From contig NZ_LGAP01000001.1 of NCBI RefSeq assembly GCF_001270265.1, forward strand, positions 868,001 through 932,000: a DNA stretch of 64,000 bases, given 5' to 3'. The number at the start of each line of letters is the position of its first letter. The first letter of the stretch is position 1. Of the stretch, positions 41,702 through 48,776 are shown piece after piece. The stretch is from Ensifer adhaerens (GTDB lineage Bacteria > Pseudomonadota > Alphaproteobacteria > Rhizobiales > Rhizobiaceae). The translations under genes were made by a program, and so were the position numbers. The notes under the pieces were generated by a model, which saw only the letters and a list, made by a program, of their open reading frames with translations, was not told the origin of the DNA and did not search any database.

Positions 41702-42493
41702 CTAGATGCCCGCATACCAGTCGTAGCCGAGGTCTTCCCAGAAGCCGCCGCGTCCGCGTCCGAATGGCGACAGATCCGAGACGACCTCGATGGCGCTGAT
41801 ATACTTCGCCATCTTGTAGCCGAGTTGCCGCTCGATGCGGACCCGAAGCGGCGCGCCATTGGCAATCGGAAGCGGCCTTCCGTTCAATCCATAGGCAAGG
41901 ATCGTCTGCGGATGGCGCGCATCGATAAGGTCGATCGATTCGTAGTAGGCCGCCGGTCCGGAAAGCCCGAGGTCCATGCGGTCGAAACAATGGAAGACGA
42001 CATAACGCGCTTCCGGCTTGGCCCTGGCTTCATCAAGCACCCTGGCAAGCGGAACGCCGGTCCATTTGGCGATGCAGCTCCAGCCCTCGACGCAGTCGTG
42101 GCGCGTGATCTGGGTCCGCGACGGCATGTTGCGCAACTCGGTCAATGTCAGGCTGAGTGGCTTTTCGACCAACCCGGTGATACCGAGGCGGTATCCGGAG
42201 AAATCCTGCTGCCGGAGTGCGATGTACTCCGGATCGGTCGGCTCGGTCGAACCGTTCGGCCTTTGCCCCTGCCGGATTTCACTTTCGCCAAACTCAGGCG
42301 CCAACCGGTCGGCGTCCATTAGTAGCCGCTGCACTCGGTAAGTCAGATCGTTCGCCGATGCCAGGACGTCGCGGACTGGCGCTCTGTTTTTCAGCATGCC
42401 GTCAAATGCATCACAGCCGGCAAGCGGCAATGTCGAGGCGGCGATACCGGCGGCCGTCAGAAAGCGCCTGCGGTTGATCAGAAGTCGGCTCAC
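41702..42493 (-). CDS. Tat-exported molybdopterin oxidoreductase, sulfite oxidase fold
   Basis: The 263-residue protein starts at GTG 42493, overlapping the preceding cytochrome gene's TGA by four bases. The N-terminus SRLLINRRRFLTAAGIAAS is a twin-arginine signal, and LAGC (Cys27) is a lipobox, suggesting a Tat-exported lipoprotein. The sulfite oxidase-fold core (residues about 70-260) includes the molybdenum-ligand cysteine in RHDCVEGWSCIAKWTGVPL and the HPQTILAYGLNGRPLPIANG segment. It resembles MsrP-like enzymes but substrate is unknown. The preceding membrane cytochrome probably delivers its electrons. Confidence 0.9.
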   Translation of the reverse strand: MSRLLINRRRFLTAAGIAASTLPLAGCDAFDGMLKNRAPVRDVLASANDLTYRVQRLLMDADRLAPEFGESEIRQGQRPNGSTEPTDPEYIALRQQDFSGYRLGITGLVEKPLSLTLTELRNMPSRTQITRHDCVEGWSCIAKWTGVPLARVLDEARAKPEARYVVFHCFDRMDLGLSGPAAYYESIDLIDARHPQTILAYGLNGRPLPIANGAPLRVRIERQLGYKMAKYISAIEVVSDLSPFGRGRGGFWEDLGYDWYAGI

Positions 42494-43350
42494 TGTCCTG
42501 CCTCCTTGTGCGGCATCTCGCCATCGATGCGGTATCGTCCTGTTATCATCGAGCGCAATTCGTTGATCGGCCCGGCGGCAATCACCATGAAGATGTGTAC
42601 GACGAAGAAGATGACGAGCAGAATCATGATGACGAAGTGGATCGTTCGTGCCGTCTGCCGGCCGGCGAAGAGATCGACCAGCCATGGCCAAGCCGCGTCC
42701 ATGCCCGGCGACATCGTCAGCCCCGTCAGGATCATCAACGGAAAAAAGATCAGCAAAACAGCGGCATAAGAGAGTTTCTGCAAGCCGTTGTAACTGCGGC
42801 CATGATCGAACCGGAACCGCAGGTGGTTGATGAAGCTCTTTGGCAGGCTGCGGATGTCGGCGCCCGATGGCAGGATGTCACGGCGCAGGTGCCCGTTGAT
42901 CAGGCTCGCAACCAACCAAACAAGAAAGACCGTCGCGAAAAGCCACGCGAAGAAGAAATGCACGACGCGGCCCGTCGCCAGGTCCTGATAGGACGGGACC
43001 GTCAACCAGGCCGGAAAGGCTCTGTAGACGCGGCGATCGTCGGGTCCGCTGACCCCAAGAACGCCCGTCGTGTCGAACTCGTGACCGAACAGCGTCGTCG
43101 TACCCTTGACCACCCCATCTTTGGTCCGCACGGCGCCGATGGAAAGAACACTGTTGTCGAAGGCAAATCCCGATTGCTGCCCGAGATAGAGCGTCGGATG
43201 GGCATTGAAGATCTGCAAGCCACTCAAGAGCAGGAAGAACAATGCCAGTGCCCACAGCCAATGGGTCAGCCGAGTGGCAAGTCCGTGGCGGCGGATTGTG
43301 AGCGTCCGCGAGACGTCCATTTCCGGGGTGTCGTTAATCGCCGCTGCCAT
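42490..43350 (-). CDS. Membrane cytochrome b (b561-type), partner of the molybdoenzyme
   Basis: This 286-residue inner-membrane protein begins MAAAINDTPEMDVSRTLTIR at 43350, with GGAGG 7 bases upstream. It has four main hydrophobic segments (THWLWALALFFLLLSGLQIF, VVHFFFAWLFATVFLVWLVA, LSYAAVLLIFFPLMILTGLT and IHFVIMILLVIFFVVHIFMV) with histidines positioned to bind two hemes. Its last four bases overlap the start of the molybdoenzyme gene. The pair forms a probable periplasmic redox system in which this subunit exchanges electrons with quinone. Confidence 0.9.
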   Translation of the reverse strand: MAAAINDTPEMDVSRTLTIRRHGLATRLTHWLWALALFFLLLSGLQIFNAHPTLYLGQQSGFAFDNSVLSIGAVRTKDGVVKGTTTLFGHEFDTTGVLGVSGPDDRRVYRAFPAWLTVPSYQDLATGRVVHFFFAWLFATVFLVWLVASLINGHLRRDILPSGADIRSLPKSFINHLRFRFDHGRSYNGLQKLSYAAVLLIFFPLMILTGLTMSPGMDAAWPWLVDLFAGRQTARTIHFVIMILLVIFFVVHIFMVIAAGPINELRSMITGRYRIDGEMPHKEAGQ

Positions 43351-43599
43351 CGTGAAACCTCCGCGTTTCAAGTGGATACGTACGCCGTTGCGATAGAGTT
43401 TCATAAACACGTCTGCGCGCATCGGTGCACATGACGGTGAGGCTGCTGTGACCGTCTCGCGGCCATCCGATCTGCTGCCCGCAAAGCGCTATCATCGACA
43501 CAAAGAAGCCTTGGTATCCACCCGAAAGAAACCGTCCATTAACCATTTGAGCGCAAATGTGACTCCCAGTTTCGGACGTTGACCCATCAAGGATCGTTT

Positions 43600-44151
43600 A
43601 TGTTCTCGCGCCCTTCTTTGATCGCTCGCGGCACTGCCGCCTTCGCGCTTGCAGCAACTGTCGGCGTTGCGACGCCAGCCATTTCCGGCGGCAAGGACAA
43701 GGCTTTCTTCGAGAAAGTCTCCGGCCAGTGGAAGGGTCCCGGCGAAATTGTCGCCGGAAAATACAAGGGTACCAAGTTCACCTGCGATCTCGCTGGCGAA
43801 CCGGTTGCCGGCAATGATGCCGGCATCAAGCTCGACGGCTTCTGCCGGGTTGGCGTGTTTAAGCAGCCGATGTCGGCGCTGATCACCCAGAAGGGCGGCA
43901 GCTACACCGGCAAGTTCCTCGATGGCGCCGACGGCAAGGGCCTCGACGTGGTGTCAGGCAACGTCGCCAAGGACAAGGTCGTCGTCGGCATCAACCGCAA
44001 GAAGCTGAATGGCGCGATGATCGCCCGGCTTCAGAACGACTCGACGATGAACATCACGATCTCGGTCAAGGTCGAGGATACGATGGTGCCGGTGATCGGC
44101 GTCAGCCTCAACCGTCAGGTCGACAACATCGCCGTTGGCTCGATCAAGTAA
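43600..44151 (+). CDS. Exported protein of unknown function
   Basis: The 183-residue protein has a signal peptide (MFSRPSLIARGTAAFALAAT, cleaved near PAISG), then a mature part rich in strands (GQWKGPGEIVAGKYKGTKFT, two cysteines at TCDLAG and FCRVG, then GGSYTGKFLDG). The AAGGA ribosome site is 6 bases before ATG 43600. I recognise no enzyme motif. A TTAACCAT site of the CtrA type lies about 55 bp upstream. A hairpin follows the stop. Confidence 0.72.
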   Translation: MFSRPSLIARGTAAFALAATVGVATPAISGGKDKAFFEKVSGQWKGPGEIVAGKYKGTKFTCDLAGEPVAGNDAGIKLDGFCRVGVFKQPMSALITQKGGSYTGKFLDGADGKGLDVVSGNVAKDKVVVGINRKKLNGAMIARLQNDSTMNITISVKVEDTMVPVIGVSLNRQVDNIAVGSIK

Positions 44152-44166
44152 GCGGCAGGACCGATC

Positions 44167-44205
44167 AAGAGAAAAGAGCCGGCCGAACGCAGGGACTTTT
44201 CTCTT
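44167..44205 (+). terminator. Hairpin after the exported-protein gene
   Basis: The inverted repeat aagagaaaag / cttttctctt with a 19-base loop lies 15 bp after the stop and 15 bp before the convergent folK stop. It is AT-rich, so terminator strength is uncertain. Confidence 0.5.
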
Positions 44206-44220
44206 GTACCCTACTCGATC

Positions 44221-44733
44221 TCAGGTCCCTGCCCGCCACCAGCCGCTGTCTTCGTCGGCCACCTCTATCCCGGTGACGTCGGCATCCGCCAGCCACTCTT
44301 CGACCCGCCGTCCGTTCACGCTCATGGCAGCAGCGAAGTCCGCAAGCGGCATCAGGACGAAACCGCGTGCGGTCATGCGTGGGTGCGGCAGTTCCAGCTT
44401 GGTCTCGGTCTGTGAGATGTCGCCGAAGGTCAGGACATCGATGTCGATCGTCCGCGGGCCCCAGCGCTCGTCGCGCACCCGCTTCATCTGCCGCTCGATG
44501 TCGAGGCAGGCATCCAGCAATGCTTCCGGGCCGAGCGTCGTTTCGACTTCGGCGCAGGCATTGAAGAACCAGGCCTGGTCGGTCTTGCCCCAGGGGGGCG
44601 TTCGGAACAGACGTGAAACGGCTCGAACCGTGCAATCCGGCCGGGCGTCGAGCATCTGCAGGGCTTCAGCCATGGCCTTTGGCGGCTCACCCAGATTTCC
44701 GCCAAGCCCCAGTGTCGCGATCGATCCGCTCAT
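44221..44733 (-). CDS. folK: 2-amino-4-hydroxy-6-hydroxymethyldihydropteridine pyrophosphokinase
   Basis: FolK transfers pyrophosphate from ATP to the pterin in folate synthesis. The protein opens MSGSIATLGLGGNLGEPPKAM and contains the signature RWGPRTIDIDVLTFG and ELPHPRMTARGFVLMPLADF. The start is either ATG 44733 (1 bp after the folB stop) or ATG 44745 (overlapping folB). The three genes folP, folB and folK run in that order on the minus strand and act at adjacent steps of tetrahydrofolate synthesis. Confidence 0.94.
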   Translation of the reverse strand: MSGSIATLGLGGNLGEPPKAMAEALQMLDARPDCTVRAVSRLFRTPPWGKTDQAWFFNACAEVETTLGPEALLDACLDIERQMKRVRDERWGPRTIDIDVLTFGDISQTETKLELPHPRMTARGFVLMPLADFAAAMSVNGRRVEEWLADADVTGIEVADEDSGWWRAGT

Positions 44734-44734
44734 G

Positions 44735-45103
44735 TCAGGCGACATGCTCGACGGTCACTTCGACATAGTCGAGCACGCCGGGCACAGGTGCGTTCGGCTT
44801 GCGGACGGAAACCTTCGCGCGGCGGATCTGCGGGAAGCGCACACAGAGCGTCTTGGCGACCTCGAGGGCCAGCGCCTCGATCAGGTAGCGCCGACGTCCC
44901 GTGACGATTCGCTCGATCTCGGTAAAGGCGATGCCATAGTGCACGGTGTCGTCGATCGAATCATCGACCAGCGCCGTGCCCTGCTCTACTTCGAGCTCCG
45001 CATCGACGAAGAACCGCTGGCCGAGGAATTCTTCTTCGTCGAGAACGCCATGGCGCGCAAAGAAGGCACAGTTTTTCAGGGTGATCGTGTAGGTCGCGCT
45101 CAT
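44735..45103 (-). CDS. folB: Dihydroneopterin aldolase
   Basis: FolB converts 7,8-dihydroneopterin to the hydroxymethyl pterin used by FolK. The 122-residue protein has the conserved NCAFFARHGVLDEEEFLGQRFF block with the catalytic Glu, DDTVHYGIAFTEIERIV and the RRYLIEALALEVAKTLC helix. It starts 14 bp after folP and its stop lies at the start of folK, so the three are one operon. Confidence 0.94.
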   Translation of the reverse strand: MSATYTITLKNCAFFARHGVLDEEEFLGQRFFVDAELEVEQGTALVDDSIDDTVHYGIAFTEIERIVTGRRRYLIEALALEVAKTLCVRFPQIRRAKVSVRKPNAPVPGVLDYVEVTVEHVA

Positions 45104-45117
45104 AGTTGTCCGTCCCG

Positions 45118-45969
45118 TCAGCTCTTCTTTGCACCCAGCATAGCATCCGCCATCATCAGCGCATCCCTGCTGTTTGCGACATCATGTACGCGGAAAATGG
45201 CAGCACCCGCCATGCGTAGCAGTGCCGTCGTCGCCGCGGTCGCGGCGTCGCGGTCGGCCGGCTCACGTCCTGTGACGGCGCCGAGGAAACGCTTGCGTGA
45301 CGTGCCGACCAGAAACGGCAGCTCGAAACGGTGCAATTCCGCAAAACGCGCCATCAGTTCCAGGTTCTCATCCGTGTCCTTGGCAAAGCCGAAGCCTGGG
45401 TCAAGCACGATCCGTTGGTGTTCGATGCCGGCTTCTGCTGCGATCTGCAGCGAGCGCGTGAGAAAGTCGAATTGGTCATCGACCACATCGGCAAGCTTCT
45501 GGCGGTCGCGACCGGTGTGCATGACGCAGAGCCCCGCGCCCGTCTGCGCAGCAACCCGCGCAATATCCGGTTCGCGCTGAAGCCCGTGCACGTCGTTGAC
45601 GATGTGGGCGCCGGCTTCGACGGCAAGCCGTGCCGTCTCCGCCCTGTAGGTATCCACCGATATGAGCGCATCGGTGTCGCGCGCCAATGCCGCGATGACC
45701 GGAAGTATCCGGCTCTGCTCCTCTTCGGCACTCACCGGCGCTGCATCGGGTCTGGTTGATTCACCGCCGACATCGAGGATCAAGGCACCCTCTTCGAGGC
45801 AACGCTTGCCCCGAGCGACGGCGGCTAACGTATCAGTGAAACGACCTCCGTCAGAAAAAGAGTCGGGGGTAACATTGATGATCGCCATCAAAACGCCACG
45901 CGACCCCAGTTCGAGGTTACGCCCATGGGCCAGTTTCCAGTAAAAATTTTGAAATGGATTGTAAGTCAT
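45118..45969 (-). CDS. folP: Dihydropteroate synthase
   Basis: FolP joins the pterin pyrophosphate to p-aminobenzoate and is the sulfonamide target. The 283-residue protein contains MAIINVTPDSFSDGGRF, LDVGGESTRPDAAPVS, IVNDVHGLQREPDI and the second-half LDPGFGFAKDTDENLELM and VGTSRKRFLGAVTG blocks, all intact. It is the first gene of the folPBK operon and is divergent from the DUF922 gene. Confidence 0.96.
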   Translation of the reverse strand: MTYNPFQNFYWKLAHGRNLELGSRGVLMAIINVTPDSFSDGGRFTDTLAAVARGKRCLEEGALILDVGGESTRPDAAPVSAEEEQSRILPVIAALARDTDALISVDTYRAETARLAVEAGAHIVNDVHGLQREPDIARVAAQTGAGLCVMHTGRDRQKLADVVDDQFDFLTRSLQIAAEAGIEHQRIVLDPGFGFAKDTDENLELMARFAELHRFELPFLVGTSRKRFLGAVTGREPADRDAATAATTALLRMAGAAIFRVHDVANSRDALMMADAMLGAKKS

Positions 45970-46074
45970 TTCCCCTCACGATGCGCAGCCGACAACCATT
46001 TCGATTTGCTGTTGCACCCGCGCTGGCTATGCCCCAAGCTTGATTGAAGTTCAACTAAAGAGAACTACGCATTG

Positions 46075-46704
46075 ATGTCTCTAGTACGCGTTCCGTTCAA
46101 AGCCGCCCTTCTTGCCCTTCTGGTAACGGTGCCCGTGGGCTCTGCATCCGGCGAAACGGTGATGAGCAAGAGCTTTTCTTATTTCTCGATCGGCGGTCGC
46201 ACGGCCGCGGATCTCGACAAGGCTCTGTCCAAAGCCGGGCCGATGATGAAATCGACGGGCGCGCGCCATCCGGGCGCCACGCGCATCAAGTTTGGCGGAA
46301 CCATCACCTACGTCAATCGCGGCGGACGCTGCGCGGTCGGCGTCGCCCGCGTCACGCTCAGCACGCGCATCATCCTGCCGCGCTGGAAATATCGCAAGCA
46401 AGCAAGCCGCGACCTCGCTTTGGTCTGGGATACGCTGTCGAGCGATATCAAGCGGCACGAGGAACGCCACGCAGAGATCGCGCGCAACCACGCCCGCAAG
46501 ATGGAAAAGACGTTTCTGGCGCTGAAGCCGCAGGCGGACTGTGAAAAAATGCAGGAAAACGTCACGCGTGCCAGTGTCGAGGCGATCGCCAGCCATGACA
46601 AGGACCAGGCCCGGTTCGACCGGACCGAGGCGGCTAATTTCGACAAGCGTATGATCCGTCTGCTGCAATACCGGCTGGAAACGCTGAAAAAAACGCAGCG
46701 GTAG
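46075..46704 (+). CDS. DUF922 predicted secreted protein with HExxH-type motif
   Basis: The 209-residue protein has a signal peptide (SLVRVPFKAALLALLVTVPV, cleaved near GSASG). The DUF922 domain includes FSIGGRTAADLDKALSKAGP and the zinc-protease-like HEERHAEIARNH (H-E-x-x-H). A second cysteine pair (GGRCAVG, ADCEKM) is present. Two cysteines may form a disulfide in the periplasm. The start at ATG 46075 follows AAGAGA; TTG 46072 is directly upstream. Protease activity is inferred from the motif only. Confidence 0.82.
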   Translation: MSLVRVPFKAALLALLVTVPVGSASGETVMSKSFSYFSIGGRTAADLDKALSKAGPMMKSTGARHPGATRIKFGGTITYVNRGGRCAVGVARVTLSTRIILPRWKYRKQASRDLALVWDTLSSDIKRHEERHAEIARNHARKMEKTFLALKPQADCEKMQENVTRASVEAIASHDKDQARFDRTEAANFDKRMIRLLQYRLETLKKTQR

Positions 46705-46943
46705 ACAGGTCGACGCTCCACCATCACGACCGGCATAAGCATAGCGGCAATATACTTCGCCCTACCTGTTTAGCGCGCGGGCACCCACAGTATTTTATTG
46801 GTGAAATCTAGCGATAGCTGCAAATGAGCGACTCACCTACATTCGAAACATGAGACGTGAGGGGGAAATGAAACCCAACCCTCCGTTATCGAAAGCGATT
46901 TGGCGGGCCATGATGGGCCTTGCGGGACGTATAAATATTGCCG

Positions 46944-47110
46944 TTACTTGAAGTCAGCAGCGTCGGTTCGTTTCTTTAAGCGTAAAGCTCGACGACGCAG
47001 CAATACAGGTTCTCCTGGCGTGTCTTGATGCAGCAGATGTTCCCTCCCTCATCTGCGTGCGATACGCCCTCCTAGCCTCGCTCGTCACCCGACCAGCGAG
47101 GCGCTTTTTT
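46944..47110 (+). ncRNA. Candidate trans-acting small RNA with anti-Shine-Dalgarno loop
   Basis: No convincing protein gene lies between 46705 and 47194. The plus strand here shows a set of hairpins that ends in a strong terminator. One is gcagatg / catctgc (47033-47056), a perfect 7-bp stem whose 10-base loop ttccctccct is complementary to Shine-Dalgarno sequences. After it comes gcctcgct / agcgaggc (47075-47102) followed by GCTTTTTT. A smaller stem, cagg / cctg, lies before them. This layout matches rhizobial small RNAs with unpaired CCUCC-type loops. The 5' end is uncertain: a TATAAAT at 46930 would place it near 46944. Confidence 0.6.
47075..47110 (+). terminator. Terminator of the candidate small RNA
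   Basis: An 8-bp perfect stem (gcctcgct / agcgaggc) with a 12-base loop is followed by GC and six T residues. No protein gene on this strand ends nearby, which points to an untranslated transcript. Confidence 0.8.
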
Positions 47111-47194
47111 GGCACAGATGGGCATCACAGACGGAGAGCGAGAGACGCGCAGGTGCATCGTCGCGACAGGCGCGCGGGTAGCCGCGGTCAGCGA

Positions 47195-47515
47195 TCACGC
47201 CTGGCGTTCGGGCACGTGCACGACGAGCCCGTCCAGCGCGTCGCTGACCTTTATCTGACAGGAAAGCCGCGAAGTCGGACGTACGTCATAGGCAAAATCC
47301 AGCATGTCCTCTTCCATAGCTTCCGGAGCGCCGACGGCAGCCGTCCAGGCATCGTCGACATAGACGTGACAGGTGGCACAGGCGCAGGCCCCGCCACACT
47401 CAGCTTCAACACCCGGAACCGAATTGCGAACGGCGTTCTCCATGACGGTCGAGCCGTTCTCGACATCGAGTTCGTGGCGCGTGCCATCAAAGGCAACGAT
47501 CGTAAGTTTTGTCAT
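47195..47515 (-). CDS. [2Fe-2S] ferredoxin, adrenodoxin type
   Basis: The 106-residue protein begins [20 protein letters not shown] at 47515. The cluster ligands are C-x5-C-x2-C at 40, 46 and 49 in [16 protein letters not shown] plus Cys86 in RLSCQI. The C-terminal [13 protein letters not shown] is typical. Such ferredoxins donate electrons in iron-sulfur assembly or to cytochromes P450. The frame is open to 47566, but the family start is at 47515. No partner gene is adjacent. Confidence 0.94.
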   Translation of the reverse strand: MTKLTIVAFDGTRHELDVENGSTVMENAVRNSVPGVEAECGGACACATCHVYVDDAWTAAVGAPEAMEEDMLDFAYDVRPTSRLSCQIKVSDALDGLVVHVPERQA

Positions 47516-47682
47516 GTCACTTTCCGGAATAAGCTGATGGGACTGGCCGATAGCGCAAAGCCGCATGGTGCAGCGGGCGCGAATTCAGGGAAAGTTCTTC
47601 CAACAATTCGGCCATTCAGTCAACAAGAGCCGGCGGTGGCATCGCGGACGCGGCGTTTCAGCGCGGGCCGCGATGCACCTTT

Positions 47683-47790
47683 CTACAGCGCCGCGTGTCA
47701 AAAATGACGCGCAAAGGACGCTGTAACGCTTTAAACTTGCTGCATAATTTCTCCTTAAATCGGATCCGATTTAAGGATTTATGCAGTAGC
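47683..47790. repeat. Rhizobial intergenic palindromic element with long hairpin
   Basis: This 108-bp composite has an outer inverted repeat (tacagcg / cgctgta), an inner one (gcgtgtca / tgacgcgc) and then a long hairpin at 47740-47786, with ctgcataa / ttatgcag ends and tccttaaatcgga / tccgatttaagga inner arms. This block is widespread between genes of Rhizobium, Agrobacterium and Sinorhizobium. It starts 10 bp after the hpt gene stop and may end its transcript. Confidence 0.75.
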
Positions 47791-47799
47791 AAGCTGCAA

Positions 47800-48168
47800 T
47801 CAGCGGCAGAGCTTCAGGATGAACAGCTCCGCCTCAAGCACGCTTGCCGCAAGAACATCGGGCAAAGCGGGATCGGCCGGGCGCTGCTCGATCGCGCCCG
47901 CTGCAGCCGCAACGTCGACGGCGCCGACGGCGAGTGCTGCCCCCTTCAATTGATGGGCCGCCTGGGCACGTCCATTCACTTCGCCTTCGGTGATGTCCTT
48001 CATCACCTTGCGCGCTTGGCGGGCGAACAGTTGCAGCACTTCGATTTCAAGTGCCTTGTCGCCCATCGTTTGCGCGGCAAGATGGGCGAAATCGATGGGC
48101 TTCCTGCCGGAAGGAGAGGAGCTGCCCGGAGTATCGGGAGCTTCGAAGGCAATTCTGAGGGCCGCCAT
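47800..48168 (-). CDS. Hpt-domain phosphotransfer protein
   Basis: The 122-residue protein has the four-helix Hpt pattern with the phosphorylated histidine His72 in AAHQLKGAALAVGA, preceded by LFARQARKVMKDITEGEVNG. The N-terminal 22 residues are Pro/Ser-rich linker. It has no receiver or kinase domain and no kinase gene beside it, so its partners are not known. It is divergent from the giant rgsE gene across 600 bp; the neighbouring positions may reflect shared cell-cycle control. Confidence 0.85.
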   Translation of the reverse strand: MAALRIAFEAPDTPGSSSPSGRKPIDFAHLAAQTMGDKALEIEVLQLFARQARKVMKDITEGEVNGRAQAAHQLKGAALAVGAVDVAAAAGAIEQRPADPALPDVLAASVLEAELFILKLCR

Positions 48169-48776
48169 GAGCCAATTTCCCTATTGTTTGTATAGTGTTG
48201 GTCATTGTCCGATGCCGTCCCGCGTCATTCGCGGTCCGATTGCCATGGGCGGCACGGACGCCGTGACTGACGACGCCTGTTCACCAAGCACCGTCTCCGG
48301 ACGATCGCTACGGTGTGCGCAGCTATCATCCTCCACGGGCGGGCGCTGCTATCGGCTTAAAACGGGGCGCAATATAGGCAGGAATCTGGGAAAATGGTTA
48401 ACGACCGTTAAACCTCCTGATTTCCTTGTCTTTTTCGCCCTAAACCCCTCTACGGCATTAAGAATTCATTAGGATTTTAATGAAGCCGGAGTGCTGTTAA
48501 TTGTAAGAACCTGGCTAATGTGTCACTACGATACGGTTAGGAACGGGCTTGCGTACGAAAATGGCAACCGTTCCGGTGGATAAGCTGTGCGAGTGGTGCC
48601 CTCGAGGGTCAATTCCGACTATCCATCGAGGAAATGCAGTGGGTGTTCAGTAGGGTATTGCGTAGATGTGATGCGCGTATCTTGCCGTCACCGCCCCGGT
48701 GAAGACAGTCCTGGCCGCCGTTGCGGACTAAAAGGACACGTTTCATCAGAGGCAAAAGGTAATGAGGCGTATCCCT
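48169..48776. other. Divergent intergenic region between hpt and rgsE
   Basis: About 600 bp. The middle is AT-rich (48390-48530) and holds candidate CtrA sites: minus-strand TTAACCAT at 48394-48401, and TTAA-N7-TTAG at 48458-48472. No other gene or RNA is seen. The rgsE ribosome site is GAGG before ATG 48777. Confidence 0.5.
48394..48472. promoter_or_regulatory. Candidate CtrA sites upstream of rgsE
   Basis: On the minus strand 48394-48401 read TTAACCAT, a motif reported for Sinorhizobium CtrA. At 48458-48472 TTAA-N7-TTAG is one base off the full TTAA-N7-TTAA site. Short AT-rich motifs like these occur by chance, so the evidence is weak. The presence of cckA elsewhere in the window shows that the CtrA pathway exists in this organism. 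Confidence 0.3.

Noticed and set aside
46850-46951. A 33-codon plus-strand frame with a purine-rich upstream stretch
   Set aside because: The GAGGGGGA is too close to the internal ATG and the peptide has no recognisable feature. The nearby hairpins and terminator suit a small RNA better, though a tiny peptide is not excluded.
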